NCBI RefSeq assembly: GCF_963678635.1
Contig: NC_087068.1
Coordinates: forward strand, 28,708,318-28,772,317
Source of the DNA: Symsagittifera roscoffensis
Lineage: Eukaryota > Xenacoelomorpha > Acoela > Convolutidae
Length of the DNA: 64,000 bases
Direction of reading: 5' to 3'
Shown here one piece after another: positions 39,284 through 49,564 of the stretch. Within the stretch, counting starts at the first letter, position 1; each line of letters starts with the position of its first letter. The notes below the pieces were generated by a model. The model saw nothing but the letters and a program-made list of their open reading frames with translations. It ran no database searches and was not told where the DNA came from. The position numbers and the translations under genes are program-made.

Positions 39284-40997
39284 TCGTGTAGCAAATTGCC
39301 TTTGATTGATAAGGGTGATGTAGATTCTGAGTCAGAAAAATATTTTGTTGATCTATCGGAATATTTTCATCTATTTTATTGAAGTTCTTGTTTTGTTGTT
39401 GTTTCTGATTCTGAAACTGCATTAAGAGTGTTGAGACAATTTTTTCTTCTAACTAGTTTTTGTTTTGCGTATTTGTCTTTTTGATCTGATATATCCTATT
39501 GTTTGTCTATGCGATAAGATTACAAGATTGTATCTTTCGTTTCTAATTGATCAATTGTGTAATATAATTGTTTATTTACTGCCTAAATTATCTCTTGAAA
39601 TAAAGTTTAGAATGAGGAATGCAATATTTGGAGGTTAGACTTTTAATCTCTTGAACTGTTAGTTCTTATGGATTTTTTGTGGTTATTTTAACTTGGGGCA
39701 TAGATTGTCGTGGTTGACGGGTTGGAGAGAGAATACGTCAGTTCGTTTAGAATGATTTTTCTACTTTCCCGTGACTAGGTTTTAAAATATGATGTACTTT
39801 CTTAATCTTCCCAAAGGGTTTGATATCTTATCAAGGTTTGGAGAATAGTAAATCAATCCACAAGATTCAAGTATAATTAGAACACCTGTGGATCGTTTGG
39901 CACTATTTAGAAAACAATAATATTTTTGGGGTTTTAGCCTGGGTCATCTAAGAGGAAGGGCTCAAGTGAGGGACAAGTAACCGAAGTTTTTCATCATTTA
40001 TTCTAATGAAAATGGTTAGTTATGAAAATTTCTATTAGACCTGGGTCTTTTATAAGGGCTGTGGAGTGAATCGACGTTTGAGGTCGTTAGACGGTTTGAA
40101 TTATAATGTGGGAAGAACAAAATTGTTCCGTTTGACCCAAGGGATGCCTTGATGATCAGATAATCTACGTGAAATAGAATGTAATTTAAGTTAGGTTAAA
40201 GATCAAAGGGAAACCTTGATGATCTGTTTTTGAAATGAAACGTGATTTATTGAAAAGCAAGGATAAGCCATGTTATATTTTAGTTTACAAATTTAGGTTA
40301 AATTGAAGTTTTAAGAGTTAGAATTTAAAGCTATTACCTTTTCAAATAACTTTGGTTATGTTTCAGGTGATGAAGCTGGGATAAAAAAAGTGATTTCTTG
40401 AGAAGCAAGAAACTTTTTTTTGTAAATTGAATAAAACTTACATTAAAACTTTCTACTAACTAATTTTTGTAATTTTCATTCATTAAAATATTTATTTTAC
40501 AAAAGCTTTCGAATTAATTAATTGCAGATATGGAAAGGAACAACTTGTGCGTCTTTTTATCAGTCATTATGATTGTATATAATAGGCTATGAAGCACCAA
40601 GTTGGTTTTTGAAGAAGTATTCTTTAAATAACTTTCATGTTAACAAATGAAAATCTAAGTTAAGAGCAAAAAGTATTCTGAATACATTTACTAGTTGCGG
40701 TTTTCGTCGTACTATCATGTAGTAGATCGGGCCGTCGTTTTATTGTTGTTCGCGCCGTGATCTCGGTCTTCGTGCAATACCTGGTATTTCTTGTATTGTT
40801 TGAAAATTTGGTGAAGATTCATTGAGACGTAGAGACATTTCTATTAAACTGTCTATTCAATCTAACGTTTTGCAATGTAGCGTTTTGTCTGGTTCTGTTC
40901 TCTAACGTTTTGCAATCTAGCGTTTTGTCTGTTTCTGCTCTTATAATCTAAATCTAGGGTAGTTAAGGTCTTGTTCGAGGCTTTTGGTCGCATCAGA
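39284..40997 (-). mobile_element. Outer element, 5' part beyond the inner insertion
   Basis: The minus-strand frame ending at 39422 has an ATG and reads MQFQNQKQQQNKNFNKIDEN, a Gln/Asn-rich start of Gag that would join the gag sequence left of 21594. The remaining ~1.5 kb should be the 5' untranslated part and perhaps LTR. A 40 bp tandem pair (CTAACGTTTTGCAAT) lies at 40862-40940. No open frame of note. Confidence 0.5.
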
Positions 40998-41086
40998 TGA
41001 GTTATGTACGAGGTTTTGTACTCATAGAGTAATTGCAGATAAGTTACACCGTATGTTCGTCATGCTATCTTATTTTCGGCCGGATA
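40998..41086. repeat. 89 bp direct repeat, right copy
   Basis: Same orientation and length as 8373-8461 with about nine mismatches. It lies 186 bases from the exon 1 donor of protease gene 1, while the left copy lies about 280 bases from the exon 2 acceptor. Confidence 0.8.
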
Positions 41087-41271
41087 GATTCGTTAAACAA
41101 AATGTGAAAATTTGAAAATTTCTGTTTAATTAAGCTGGCTCTACTCAAACGTTTCCAAGTGTTTTTCTTAGTAATGTCTACATGCGGGCCGTTAATTTGA
41201 TCCATCTTACCAAAGCAAATTACGAAAACAGAGTATCAATGTCGAAATATATCTGTCTACAAAAAACTTAC

Positions 41272-41533
41272 CTTCTTCAAAACAATGCGCAGCTGAGAGA
41301 ACAAACTCATCAGATATCAGAGTTCCTCCACAGTAATTATCTCTACCATTAGTAGTGATAATTGTTTTGACAAAGAAAGACCTCTCAGGCGAATCATGGC
41401 CATTAACTATGGCCGCTCGTCTTGTATTGATTCTGTGACTCAGAATAGCATTTCTGGTGAAAAATTTCAGTTCAGATGCAAGAAAAAAGACAAAGAGGAA
41501 GAAAATACTTGTTAATTTCGGAAAAATCAGCAT
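41272..41533 (-). CDS. Trypsin-like protease gene 1, exon 1 (signal peptide, catalytic His)
   Basis: This is the first exon of an S1 protease. It opens with ATG at 41533 and a signal peptide (MLIFPKLTSIFFLFVFFLAS), then a short propeptide. The mature start is IVNGHDSPE, though the nearest Arg is two residues earlier (TRRAAIVNG), so activation would need an unusual cut or leave two extra residues. CGGTLISDEFVLSAAHCFEE holds the oxyanion-side Cys and catalytic His. The donor GTAAGT at 41271 is phase 1, matching exon 2 at 8089 and the equivalent exon of gene 2. Confidence 0.8.
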
Positions 41534-41830
41534 CTGTTTTTGTACTTACTTTGCATAGTAAGTTCTTGCTTACTTTTTAATATGAGCCAAGATCTGTTTA
41601 ACTATTTTGCCAGCTTTCATTTAGAACATATCAGAGGTTTTTCTGATCTGTTTAAAAGATATCAACTTTTTAAATAATGAAAAACAAAACAACGGGGTTA
41701 GGGGGTTAGTGAACATCAATACCTAGCTTCTAGTTCAGAAGCTCAATAAAGCTTTGCTTCGGAAGTTCTTCTTTTTATAAAAGTGAAGCATTTTTCATTA
41801 CATTAACTTGGGATGGATAGTCGTATTGGT
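41534..41830 (-). promoter_or_regulatory. Likely promoter and 5' UTR of protease gene 1
   Basis: On the minus strand TATAAAAA lies at 41779-41772, about 240 bases before the ATG. Nothing else stands out. The distance would fit a TATA box with a 5' UTR of about 210 bases. Confidence 0.4.
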
Positions 41831-41854
41831 GTGTATTTTTGGCTCGCATTTTTT

Positions 41855-42165
41855 ACGTGTCGAACTGATGTCTAGTTTTGTGAGAAAAACTCGACATTTT
41901 CAACATACAAAAACAACATGCTTTAAAGAATTCAAGCATGTTTAAAAACATGCTTTAAACATTAAAATATTTCGTTAATTTGGGGTAGGAAACGATGAAA
42001 TAGTAAACAGAAAACTTTTTTTATGATCTGTTGTCTCGCCTTGCCTCATCAATTGCAAAATGACTTCGAACTCAAATGCTACCAACATCTTGCGGAACCA
42101 ATTGACCAATCATCATTTATAACAAAACTGTATTTGCAACAAATAGAAGCAAGGCCGGAAAACCA
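41855..42165. repeat. Repeat block X, copy 1
   Basis: Similar along ~300 bases to 46744-47045 (shared CTGATGTCTAGTTTTGTGAG and CAACATGCTTTAAA...). Part of the repeat mosaic at 42-53 kb. No coding potential. Confidence 0.75.
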
Positions 42166-42694
42166 GAACTATCACAAATGGCCACAAATGGCCGGAAAAC
42201 CAATTTGTTCTTTCTATGAAAAAACGTTGAAAACAAATTCCAAAATGGATAAAAAAAAAGTCTCTCCTTGAAAAATTATTGCACAGGCCCTTGAACTGCC
42301 ATAACTTTTAATAAGAAATGGGGTTTGAAATTTGCTAATTTGTCCAACTTGGGATATTTCATGCTTTTTTAAACCATTTTCAACTCAATTGTGTCGAATA
42401 ACTTGTTATTAGATGAAACTGTGAATAAATTGAGTTTGACTTAGCTTGCGGGTAAAAAATTTCTGATCAAATCCCAAAAAAATGAATAAGTGAAGCACAA
42501 TATAACGTTTTTACCGAAATGAAAAAATCGACTTCGTCAAATCAATTAATGATTTTTTTTATTTGCAGCTCATTTTTGTATCGTTCTGAAGGCTAAAAAG
42601 TTACCATTTTGGCCACGATCTGGAATAATTTATGCGAGTTTTGATGCTGAAAGCATAACAAGCAACTCCACTTTCAAATGAGAGAAGCTACTTG

Positions 42695-43842
42695 CCCGGG
42701 TTGACCTCCATAGACCGAAAATGCTAATCATACAATTTCATACACTTAGTCTATGGAAAAACGCTAGTCATGCAAATTTCATACATTTTTGCAAAATGAG
42801 TTTAATCGAATTTCAAAGGTATTTTCTAGTTGTTTTGGTATCGAAATTGGTATATCCTCATAAAAAAAAGGGAAAAAATGGTATGAAAAAAAATGCTAGC
42901 CATACAGTTTCCATATATGGAAATTGTATAATTAGAGTTTTTTTTAAAATTTTTTTTGTGAAAAAAAAGCTCGAACAATCAATTCAACTGCTGGCAAAAC
43001 ATTTAAGCGTTTTTTGGGCTGCTACGACTGAAAACTTTGTCTTTTTTTTTATTTTGTTTTCTGAAAAAAAACACTAGTCAAACAATTTCCATAAATGGAA
43101 TTTGTATGACTAGCATTTTTTTGATGGCAACGACAAAAATTGCAACGATGGCAACGACAGTATTTTTGATGGCAACGACAGCATTTTTGAAATTGCCCCC
43201 AAAAATTTTTTGTGTTTTTTTCCAACCGCAAAATGATTTTCGTATTCAAACAAACAGTTTTTGAAAAAAAAAATTTAGCATGCAAAATTTATTTTTTTGC
43301 GTGTATATTGTAGTCCTGGAATTACTAATATTGGATTTTTTTTTCCTTTTTTCTTCATAACTTTTTTCAAAAACGCTAAAAACTCCTCTTTCTTTTGTAT
43401 GACATGTTTATGTATGCCTTGATCAATGTCTGGTAATTTAAAAATTCGAATTTTAGAAATAATCATCTTTGAAAATTATTGCCAAAACTTAAAAGTTCAT
43501 TACTTTCGTTATATTATTTGTCTGAGACAGAAGTAACACATATCAGGATATTTCCAATGCATTTTTAATGCGAGACGGCCAAACCGTTGGTTACTACGTT
43601 TGAGTAATCAAGGTTTATGTCATTTGTGTTCGGTTACGAACACAACCAAAAAATTTTGAGAAATTAAAATGTAAAAAATCAATATTTTTGGTTTGTGGAA
43701 AAATGCTAGTCATACAATTTCCATATATGAAAGACTACTAATCATGCAATTTTCTGTACGTATGGAATTGTATGGAAAGTGTATGACTAGCATTTTTCCA
43801 TATATGGAAATTGTATGACTAGTATTTTTGGTCATCCCGGGT
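42695..43842. mobile_element. Foldback element with CCCGGG ends, copy A
   Basis: Left end CCCGGGTTGACC, right end GGTCATCCCGGGT, an imperfect terminal inverted repeat. The inside carries many inverted copies of CATACAATTTCCATATATGG. No transposase frame. Non-autonomous; superfamily undetermined. Confidence 0.6.
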
Positions 43843-44439
43843 GGTCATACCAGTTCTCTACTTGACCCAAATTTTAGCACTATTTTGACCAAGTTTTATA
43901 GTCATTTTTTATTTACTTTTATCTAGTTCTATGTTTAAAAAATATATAGAGACAGAAAAACAAAATTATCCCTAATTTAAGTTGCACAATAGACAACTTC
44001 CGAGAATTTAAACCTTTTGCACATAAAATCCCACTGCAAAAATCTTTGCAAAAAATTTTAAATTTTAACGTTTTAAAATTGATACCTTTCAATAGTTAGC
44101 ATTGAACAATGAAAAATTTCAATGAGTGTCATATACTAACGAGTTTAGACTTCGATGCAAAAAACTTTTAGAGACAAAGGCGAGACGAACGAGTTTTGAG
44201 TAACTATAGTCATACTTTTGTACCCTCGCAAACAATGCAAAATAAAGCTCAAATTGTAAATAATTTCAAGTGAACCTTGTATTAATCAATGAATTATTTT
44301 TATTAAAAAAAACAAAACCCAAAAAATATCAGACACAATTTATAAACGTTCTTATTTTTTATAAGGAAAACGTTTAGTTGTTTCTTAAATGTGAAAAATA
44401 TTTCTAGCACTAGAGAAAAAAAGGGCTACACAGTAACAA

Positions 44440-44690
44440 TGGCGGATTTAGGGGGGCAGAAGCTTCTCCCCCCTCTCAGGAATTCGAGCCCCTGCCAACC
44501 CAAAAGGTCCCCATTTGTACAATTGTGACATTTGCAGTTTTAGTGACGGCAGCTAAAAATTTTCTAGAGGCACCTTAGGAGAGCTCTGAAAATCAATTTG
44601 GTGTCGAACTAAAGCAAAGCAAAATTTTCGAAAATTTTTTGAAAACATGCCCCTTATCCCTCCCCCCAGAAAATCCTATATCGGTAATCA
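44440..44690. mobile_element. Small element with G-rich ends, copy A
   Basis: Left end GGCGGATTTAGGGGGG; right end is C-rich then AAAATCCTATATCGG, roughly the inverse. About 250 bases and non-coding. The same insertion is present in copy B (51823-52082), so it predates the duplication. Confidence 0.45.
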
Positions 44691-44817
44691 ATAATTGTGG
44701 CGAGGTAGATTGAAAAAATGGATTAAATTTTTTTTCATTAGTTAATCGGTAAGAAGAAAACATGACCATTACGAGGCCAAAATGTGCTGGATAGGTGCAA
44801 AATTTTGTTTTTGTATG

Positions 44818-46160
44818 TTTCTGGATTCCAGAGACAAGTATTTAAACATGTTCCAAATTGTAAGTGGGTTCCACTTACAAGATTTATTTGGTTTCCGTGT
44901 ACATATACTGGTAACATAAATTTTGTCGGCACACTTAAATTTTTGCGGATTACGCAACAAACAAATATAGCTATTTGTTCTGGATTCCGCAACTGTTAGT
45001 AGATTTGGCAAAATGTAAGTGGAATCCGCAAATGTAAGCGGAATCCGCAAACTGTAAAGGAACTCAGGAATTTGTTTATTACTGAACTTGCATATGAACA
45101 TGCGGAATTTAAAAGCAAGGACTTAACCATTGTCAGCGGAATCCACTAACAAGTCTTAAAACATTGGTTAACTAAATCAATGGATGTCACAATTTAGTAT
45201 TTGCAAGCAGTTTTTTGGATCATAGTTTTGGAAACCCAACACCAAATAAATTCATTGGTTTAAATCGGTAATTGAGTTATTTCATTATTGGGCTGACATA
45301 TCGCCGCGTTAGGTCAGTATTTGGGACTCAGTAATTGAGATTCAACACTTGGGATTTTGTATTTGAGATTCAGTATTTGGGAGCTTGAATTCAAAGCATT
45401 TGGTTCACAGGGAGTAAATGATCTATATAACTAGTTTGAGCAAATTAGTATTAAATAAAAAGGTTGAATTATACCAGAATTGTATTTTAAGTTCAAAAAC
45501 ACGAATATACTGAAAATGTTGCTTTATCAAACTATGTTCTGGTTTTGCATTTTGAAAATATTTCAAAATGGCTAAATTGAAACTTTTTTATTTTAACTGA
45601 AAGGCTCGAACTGAACTGATGAATAAGTTTACACGAATTGAGATCGAAGTTAACCTTTGTAGAAAGTAAGGTGGAAGCTGGGCTGGGTATAATTGACAAG
45701 AATTGAGATGAGATCGAAATTGCGTATGTTTGTCAGGAATTGAGATCGAAGTTGGTTATGTTCGACAGGATCTGAGATCGAAGTTGGGTGTTTGACAGGA
45801 ATTGAGATCGAATATTTGGCATTCCAACTGGTAGCTGATCACCGTAGTAGTTAAATGATAATGTTTTAAAAACTTCTACACATACATATATGTAAACTGA
45901 ATCCGCAAACAAAATGCGGATTCCACTTACAGTTTGCGGATTCCACTTACAATTTCCGGATTCCACTTACAGTTTGCGAATTCCGCGTACAGTTGTGGAT
46001 TCCGCAACAGCTCAATTCAGCTATACGCATGTCTCATTATTTGTTTGTGGATTCCACAAACTGCTCTGGATTCCGCAACAGCTCAATTCAGCTATACGCA
46101 TGTCTCATTATTTGTTTGTGGATTCCACAAACTGCTCTGGATTCCGCAATATTGAATGAT
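44818..46160. repeat. Irregular GGATTCC motif arrays
   Basis: The words GGATTCC and GGAATCC, followed by GC or AC and often by TTACAGTTTGC, recur at intervals of 15-35 bases in 44818-45060 and 45895-46160, in both orientations. Within the second cluster a 71 bp unit is duplicated in tandem (CTCAATTCAG at 46011 and 46082). Between the clusters, GAATTGAGATCGAAG repeats about five times (45637-45812) and AGTATTTGGGA-type words repeat near 45310-45385. Confidence 0.7.
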
Positions 46161-46489
46161 ACAATGGTTTAGGTATTTGTTTGTGGAACCCGAAACAGCA
46201 AAGAACATCAAAGAAAAGTAGCAATGTTGCAGATTCCACGTCAATTCTGGTTTTGGCTTGTTGCGGTTTACGCTTAAAATGCAGAGAATGCAGAGTTTAG
46301 CCTCGTAATAACTGGCAATGTTCTGCCTCTTAACAAAACAGAATTTAAATAAACAAAAATTGAGACTTTTCCATCGGCTATTATTCACTAATTAGATGAT
46401 TGAAGTTTAAAATACTACACGAAATATTTTTCCCAATAGTCATCAATATTGACCAAACATAGCCAACTAAAAATTGGAAAAGAGTAATG
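46161..46489. other. Non-coding stretch in the repeat mosaic
   Basis: No gene. It ends where sequence shared with 52673 onwards begins. Two more GTGGA(A/T)CC-type words occur at the start. Confidence 0.35.
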
Positions 46490-47045
46490 AACGCAAGGAA
46501 ACTGAAAGAAAACTGACTTGTTTTTTCAAGAGTCTATAACTTTTGAATTTCGAAAAAAATGGCCTTAAAGCTCTTTGAAATTGTGGAAGAATTTATGTTG
46601 GACACTTTTTTGTTTACATTAACTCAAGTTGAGAAAACTGGATCAATACGTAGAACTTATATTTCGCTGGGAAGTCTGTCAATTAATTTCAATTTTCGAA
46701 ATCAAAATTTGATCACGTTTTTTGTGACCTTTCCCTTTTTTAAAAACGTGTTGAACTGATGTCTAGTTTTGTGAGAAAAACCCAACGTTTTCAACATATA
46801 AAACAACATGCTTTAAAAAAATTCAAGCATGTTTAAAAACGTGCTTTAAACACTAAAAAATTTCGTTAGTTTAGGGTAGGAAATAATGAAATAGTAAAAA
46901 GAAAACTTTGTTTTATGATCTGTTGTCTCACCTTGTCTGATCAATTGCAAAATGACCTCGAACTCAAATGCTGCCAACATAATGCGGAACCAATTGGCCA
47001 ATCAACATTTATAACAAAACTGTATTTGCGGCAATAAAAACAGAT
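46490..47045. repeat. Repeat blocks Y and X
   Basis: 46490-46740 matches 52673-52920, and its core (46605-46740, with TCGCTGGGAAGTCTG) also matches 48310-48440. 46744-47045 matches 41855-42165. A short open frame over the core is shared by all copies but has no splice support or domain. Confidence 0.7.
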
Positions 47046-47475
47046 GCCGGGAACACCATGCAAACACAAATGGTGTTCATGACAATTGCGTTGAACTAAA
47101 AGCATAGTTTGTCATTTGCAAGTTTTTCACTATATGAAATAAAATTTCAAATCTTTTAGAGCTGAATTAACTAATTTTTGTCATTTTGAAACATCAAACT
47201 ATCACAAACAGAAGCAAGTGAAGCAGATAGCTGTGCAAACAGCAGGGAAGACTCTAATGATGACGAGTCAGACAAAGAAATTCAAAATTCTGGGTTTTTT
47301 TGTTTTAACTTAAAAATTGTTTCAAAAATACTTTTTTTTCAATTTTTTGCCAATTTTGTTTTTGGTTTTATAGTAAGTGGCGATTGAATTTTTTCGATAG
47401 ACAAAAAAATATAGCTAATAATGCTCAACTTTAGCAAAAACTAAATCAACATTGAATTGAGGTTTTAGTGTCACT
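47046..47475. other. Non-coding stretch
   Basis: AT-rich, no gene. Ends with the left target-site copy GTGTCACT (47468-47475) of the hAT-like element. Confidence 0.35.
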
Positions 47476-48575
47476 CAGGGGTGGATATAGGGGGCGAAGG
47501 GGGGGGGGGGGTTGTCAACTCCAGACAGAAAGTAGCAGCGCGGAATTGTTAGCTGACCTAATATAGGTAGGCCGGAATGCCATTTGAGGAACTTTTCAGT
47601 CAGGGTTTCTGGAAGGGGATCATTCCATTGTTGACCACTGAGTCTCCAAATTTTCTTCAAGAGGAGACGTCCTCTCACAGTGTATGGAGCGACCAACCAA
47701 AGTCAAAGTCTGAGGAGACAAAGCTTAGGACCGTTCGCTGTGTAAATTTGTTTTTCAATTTTTTGTTTACGCCGCGGCTGACAGCTAATAAGTCATGTGT
47801 GTGGTCTCATTATAAACCTAGTAAAGGTGATGCTTCATCTTCACTGCCTAAAATTTCTTTGACCTGACTAAAATCGCCGCTTGACTCTTTTGTCCCCTTT
47901 GAAATCCCCCCTTTGAACTATTTTAAGATATCCAATTTCGTATGACAGACCCCAAAGTTTTTCTTAAAGCGCCTTTGGCGCCATTATAAACTAATTTTGA
48001 GGGGAGAGCGCGCGCCAAAAAACGCAATTTTTTGGGTATAATTTTCCAAAGAATGACTAAAAACATCTTTTTGGCCTGTTTTTTCAAAATTTTGCCTGCA
48101 GCGCAGAAACGTTGGCCAGACTTGGGTCTTTTTAGTACTTTGGGAGATCTCGGGGCTCTTTTTGAGTCCCCCTTGATTTTTCTATAATTCAATTTGCAAA
48201 AGTCTATTTAAATTTTTTTTTCTTGTTATAAACAGTATCAAAACGTGTCAGCGTGAACAGGTAAAAAAATTATAACAACAATTCTCGCCTGCAAATAGCC
48301 GTGTGATCGGTTTTGGAACATTAACTCAATTTGAGAAAACTGGATCAATACGTAAAACTTATATTTCGCTGGGAAGTCTGATAATTAGTTCTCGAAATCA
48401 GAAGTCGATCACGTTTTTCGTGACTTTTACTTTTTTGCTGTTCGATAGTGAAGTTTGCCTTCCTTTTGACAATGGAACTGCACTTAACAAAAATCGGTAA
48501 ACAAGTCAAACCGTGAAAAAAAAACCAAAAATTTTTTGAAAATCACCCCTCGAACAAATCCTAGATCCGCCCCTA
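47476..48575. mobile_element. Non-autonomous hAT-like element with 8 bp target duplication
   Basis: Terminal inverted repeats: CAGGGGTGGATATAGG on the left and, on the opposite strand of the right end, TAGGGGCGGATCTAGG. Flanks are GTGTCACT (47468-47475) and TTGTCACT (48576-48583), 7 of 8 identical. An 8 bp duplication and CAGGGG-type ends are typical of hAT transposons. It is 1.1 kb without a transposase. The inside carries the palindrome GGCGCC-type GCGCCTTTGGCGCC and the third copy of repeat core Y near its right end. Confidence 0.7.
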
Positions 48576-49564
48576 TTGTCACTCGTAAAATTTTCCAGAA
48601 AAATGGTGAATCTCAGACTAGTTTTTTCTCAAGTTTTCAGTTAACAAAATCGAAATTTTTAGTTGATCTCGAATCACATCTCAGAAAGTTTTAATAAAGT
48701 GCTGCATTTGAATGCGCACGAGCTTCCTTTGAGGCAATCAAAACTGGGCGCAAGAAACTCGACTTCTCAGAAGCGAGAAATTAAAAAGTCAAAAGATGCC
48801 TGAATGAAAACCGCACCGAGCACAAACTTGAAAAAAAAGGAAAATACGTGAAAATAATTGAATCCCATTTCTGCAATGTATTCAAAAATGAATTTCCTTC
48901 AATAAAATTGCGTCAAAATTTACGAAAAGATTATTTTGAAGGAAGTTCATTTTCGATTACAATGCAAAAATGGGATTCAATTATTTTCATGTATTTCCCT
49001 CGAGGCTTGAAATGAGTTTTTTTTTAAATCCTTATATAACACTAGTACCCCTGATACAGCATATAGGCGAAACACAACACAAAAAAAGGCCGTCTGTTGT
49101 ATGAGGTTAAAAAAAATGAGAGAAGTTGTTTCAGATATCTTCGGTGGCCGGATATTCCTCAAGAAAATGACTGTGATTCTTCTTTTTTGTTCCGACTTTA
49201 AGAAAAAATGACGATATTTAAATGTTTGGAGTGGCTTTTTTTGCTTTTCAAATAAAATGATCGTTCTTTTGAGTTCAAGCAGTTTTTTGTAATTCTAATT
49301 TTTTCTCCGAAACAATTTGCCTGCTAGCAAGCCTTTTTTCCTGAAAAACTTTTTTAAAAAATCGTATCTTGAGCAAAAAATCAAAGTCATTCTTGAACTA
49401 GATTTTTTTTGGTTAATTTATAGGGTGTCTAAGTTGCCTATTTGTGCAAATTATGACCTTCAATGCGCAAACGTAAGCTAGAGCAACAAAACAAAACATT
49501 CTATTTTGAAGGCAACAGTTTGCTCCTAATAATAATTTTAAATAGAAATTATAGGGCTTTGGGG
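48576..49564. other. Non-coding stretch
   Basis: No gene found. An imperfect inverted pair around 48850-48990 (ATAATTGAATCCCATTT... and AAATGGGATTCAATTATTTT) suggests a small foldback unit. Confidence 0.4.

Larger units (their letters stand above)
8090..41271 (-). other. ~33 kb first intron of protease gene 1 holding nested retroelements
   Basis: The donor after exon 1 (GTAAGT, read from 41271) is phase 1 and the acceptor before exon 2 (TTTTCAG, ending 8090) needs exactly two bases, so the join codes in frame through ...CFEEASSLV. Between them lie an old env-bearing Gypsy-like element (minus) and, inside it, a 17.7 kb element (plus). A rival reading is that exon 1 and exons 2-3 are remnants of two tandem protease copies whose intervening parts were lost. 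Confidence 0.6.
42190..45250. repeat. 3 kb duplicated segment, copy A
   Basis: Matches 49565-52665 in the same order and orientation with scattered substitutions and small indels, about 95% by eye. It contains a foldback element (42695-43842), a small G-rich-ended element (44440-44690) and a GGATTCC motif cluster (44818-45050). No protein-coding gene is visible in it. Confidence 0.85.
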
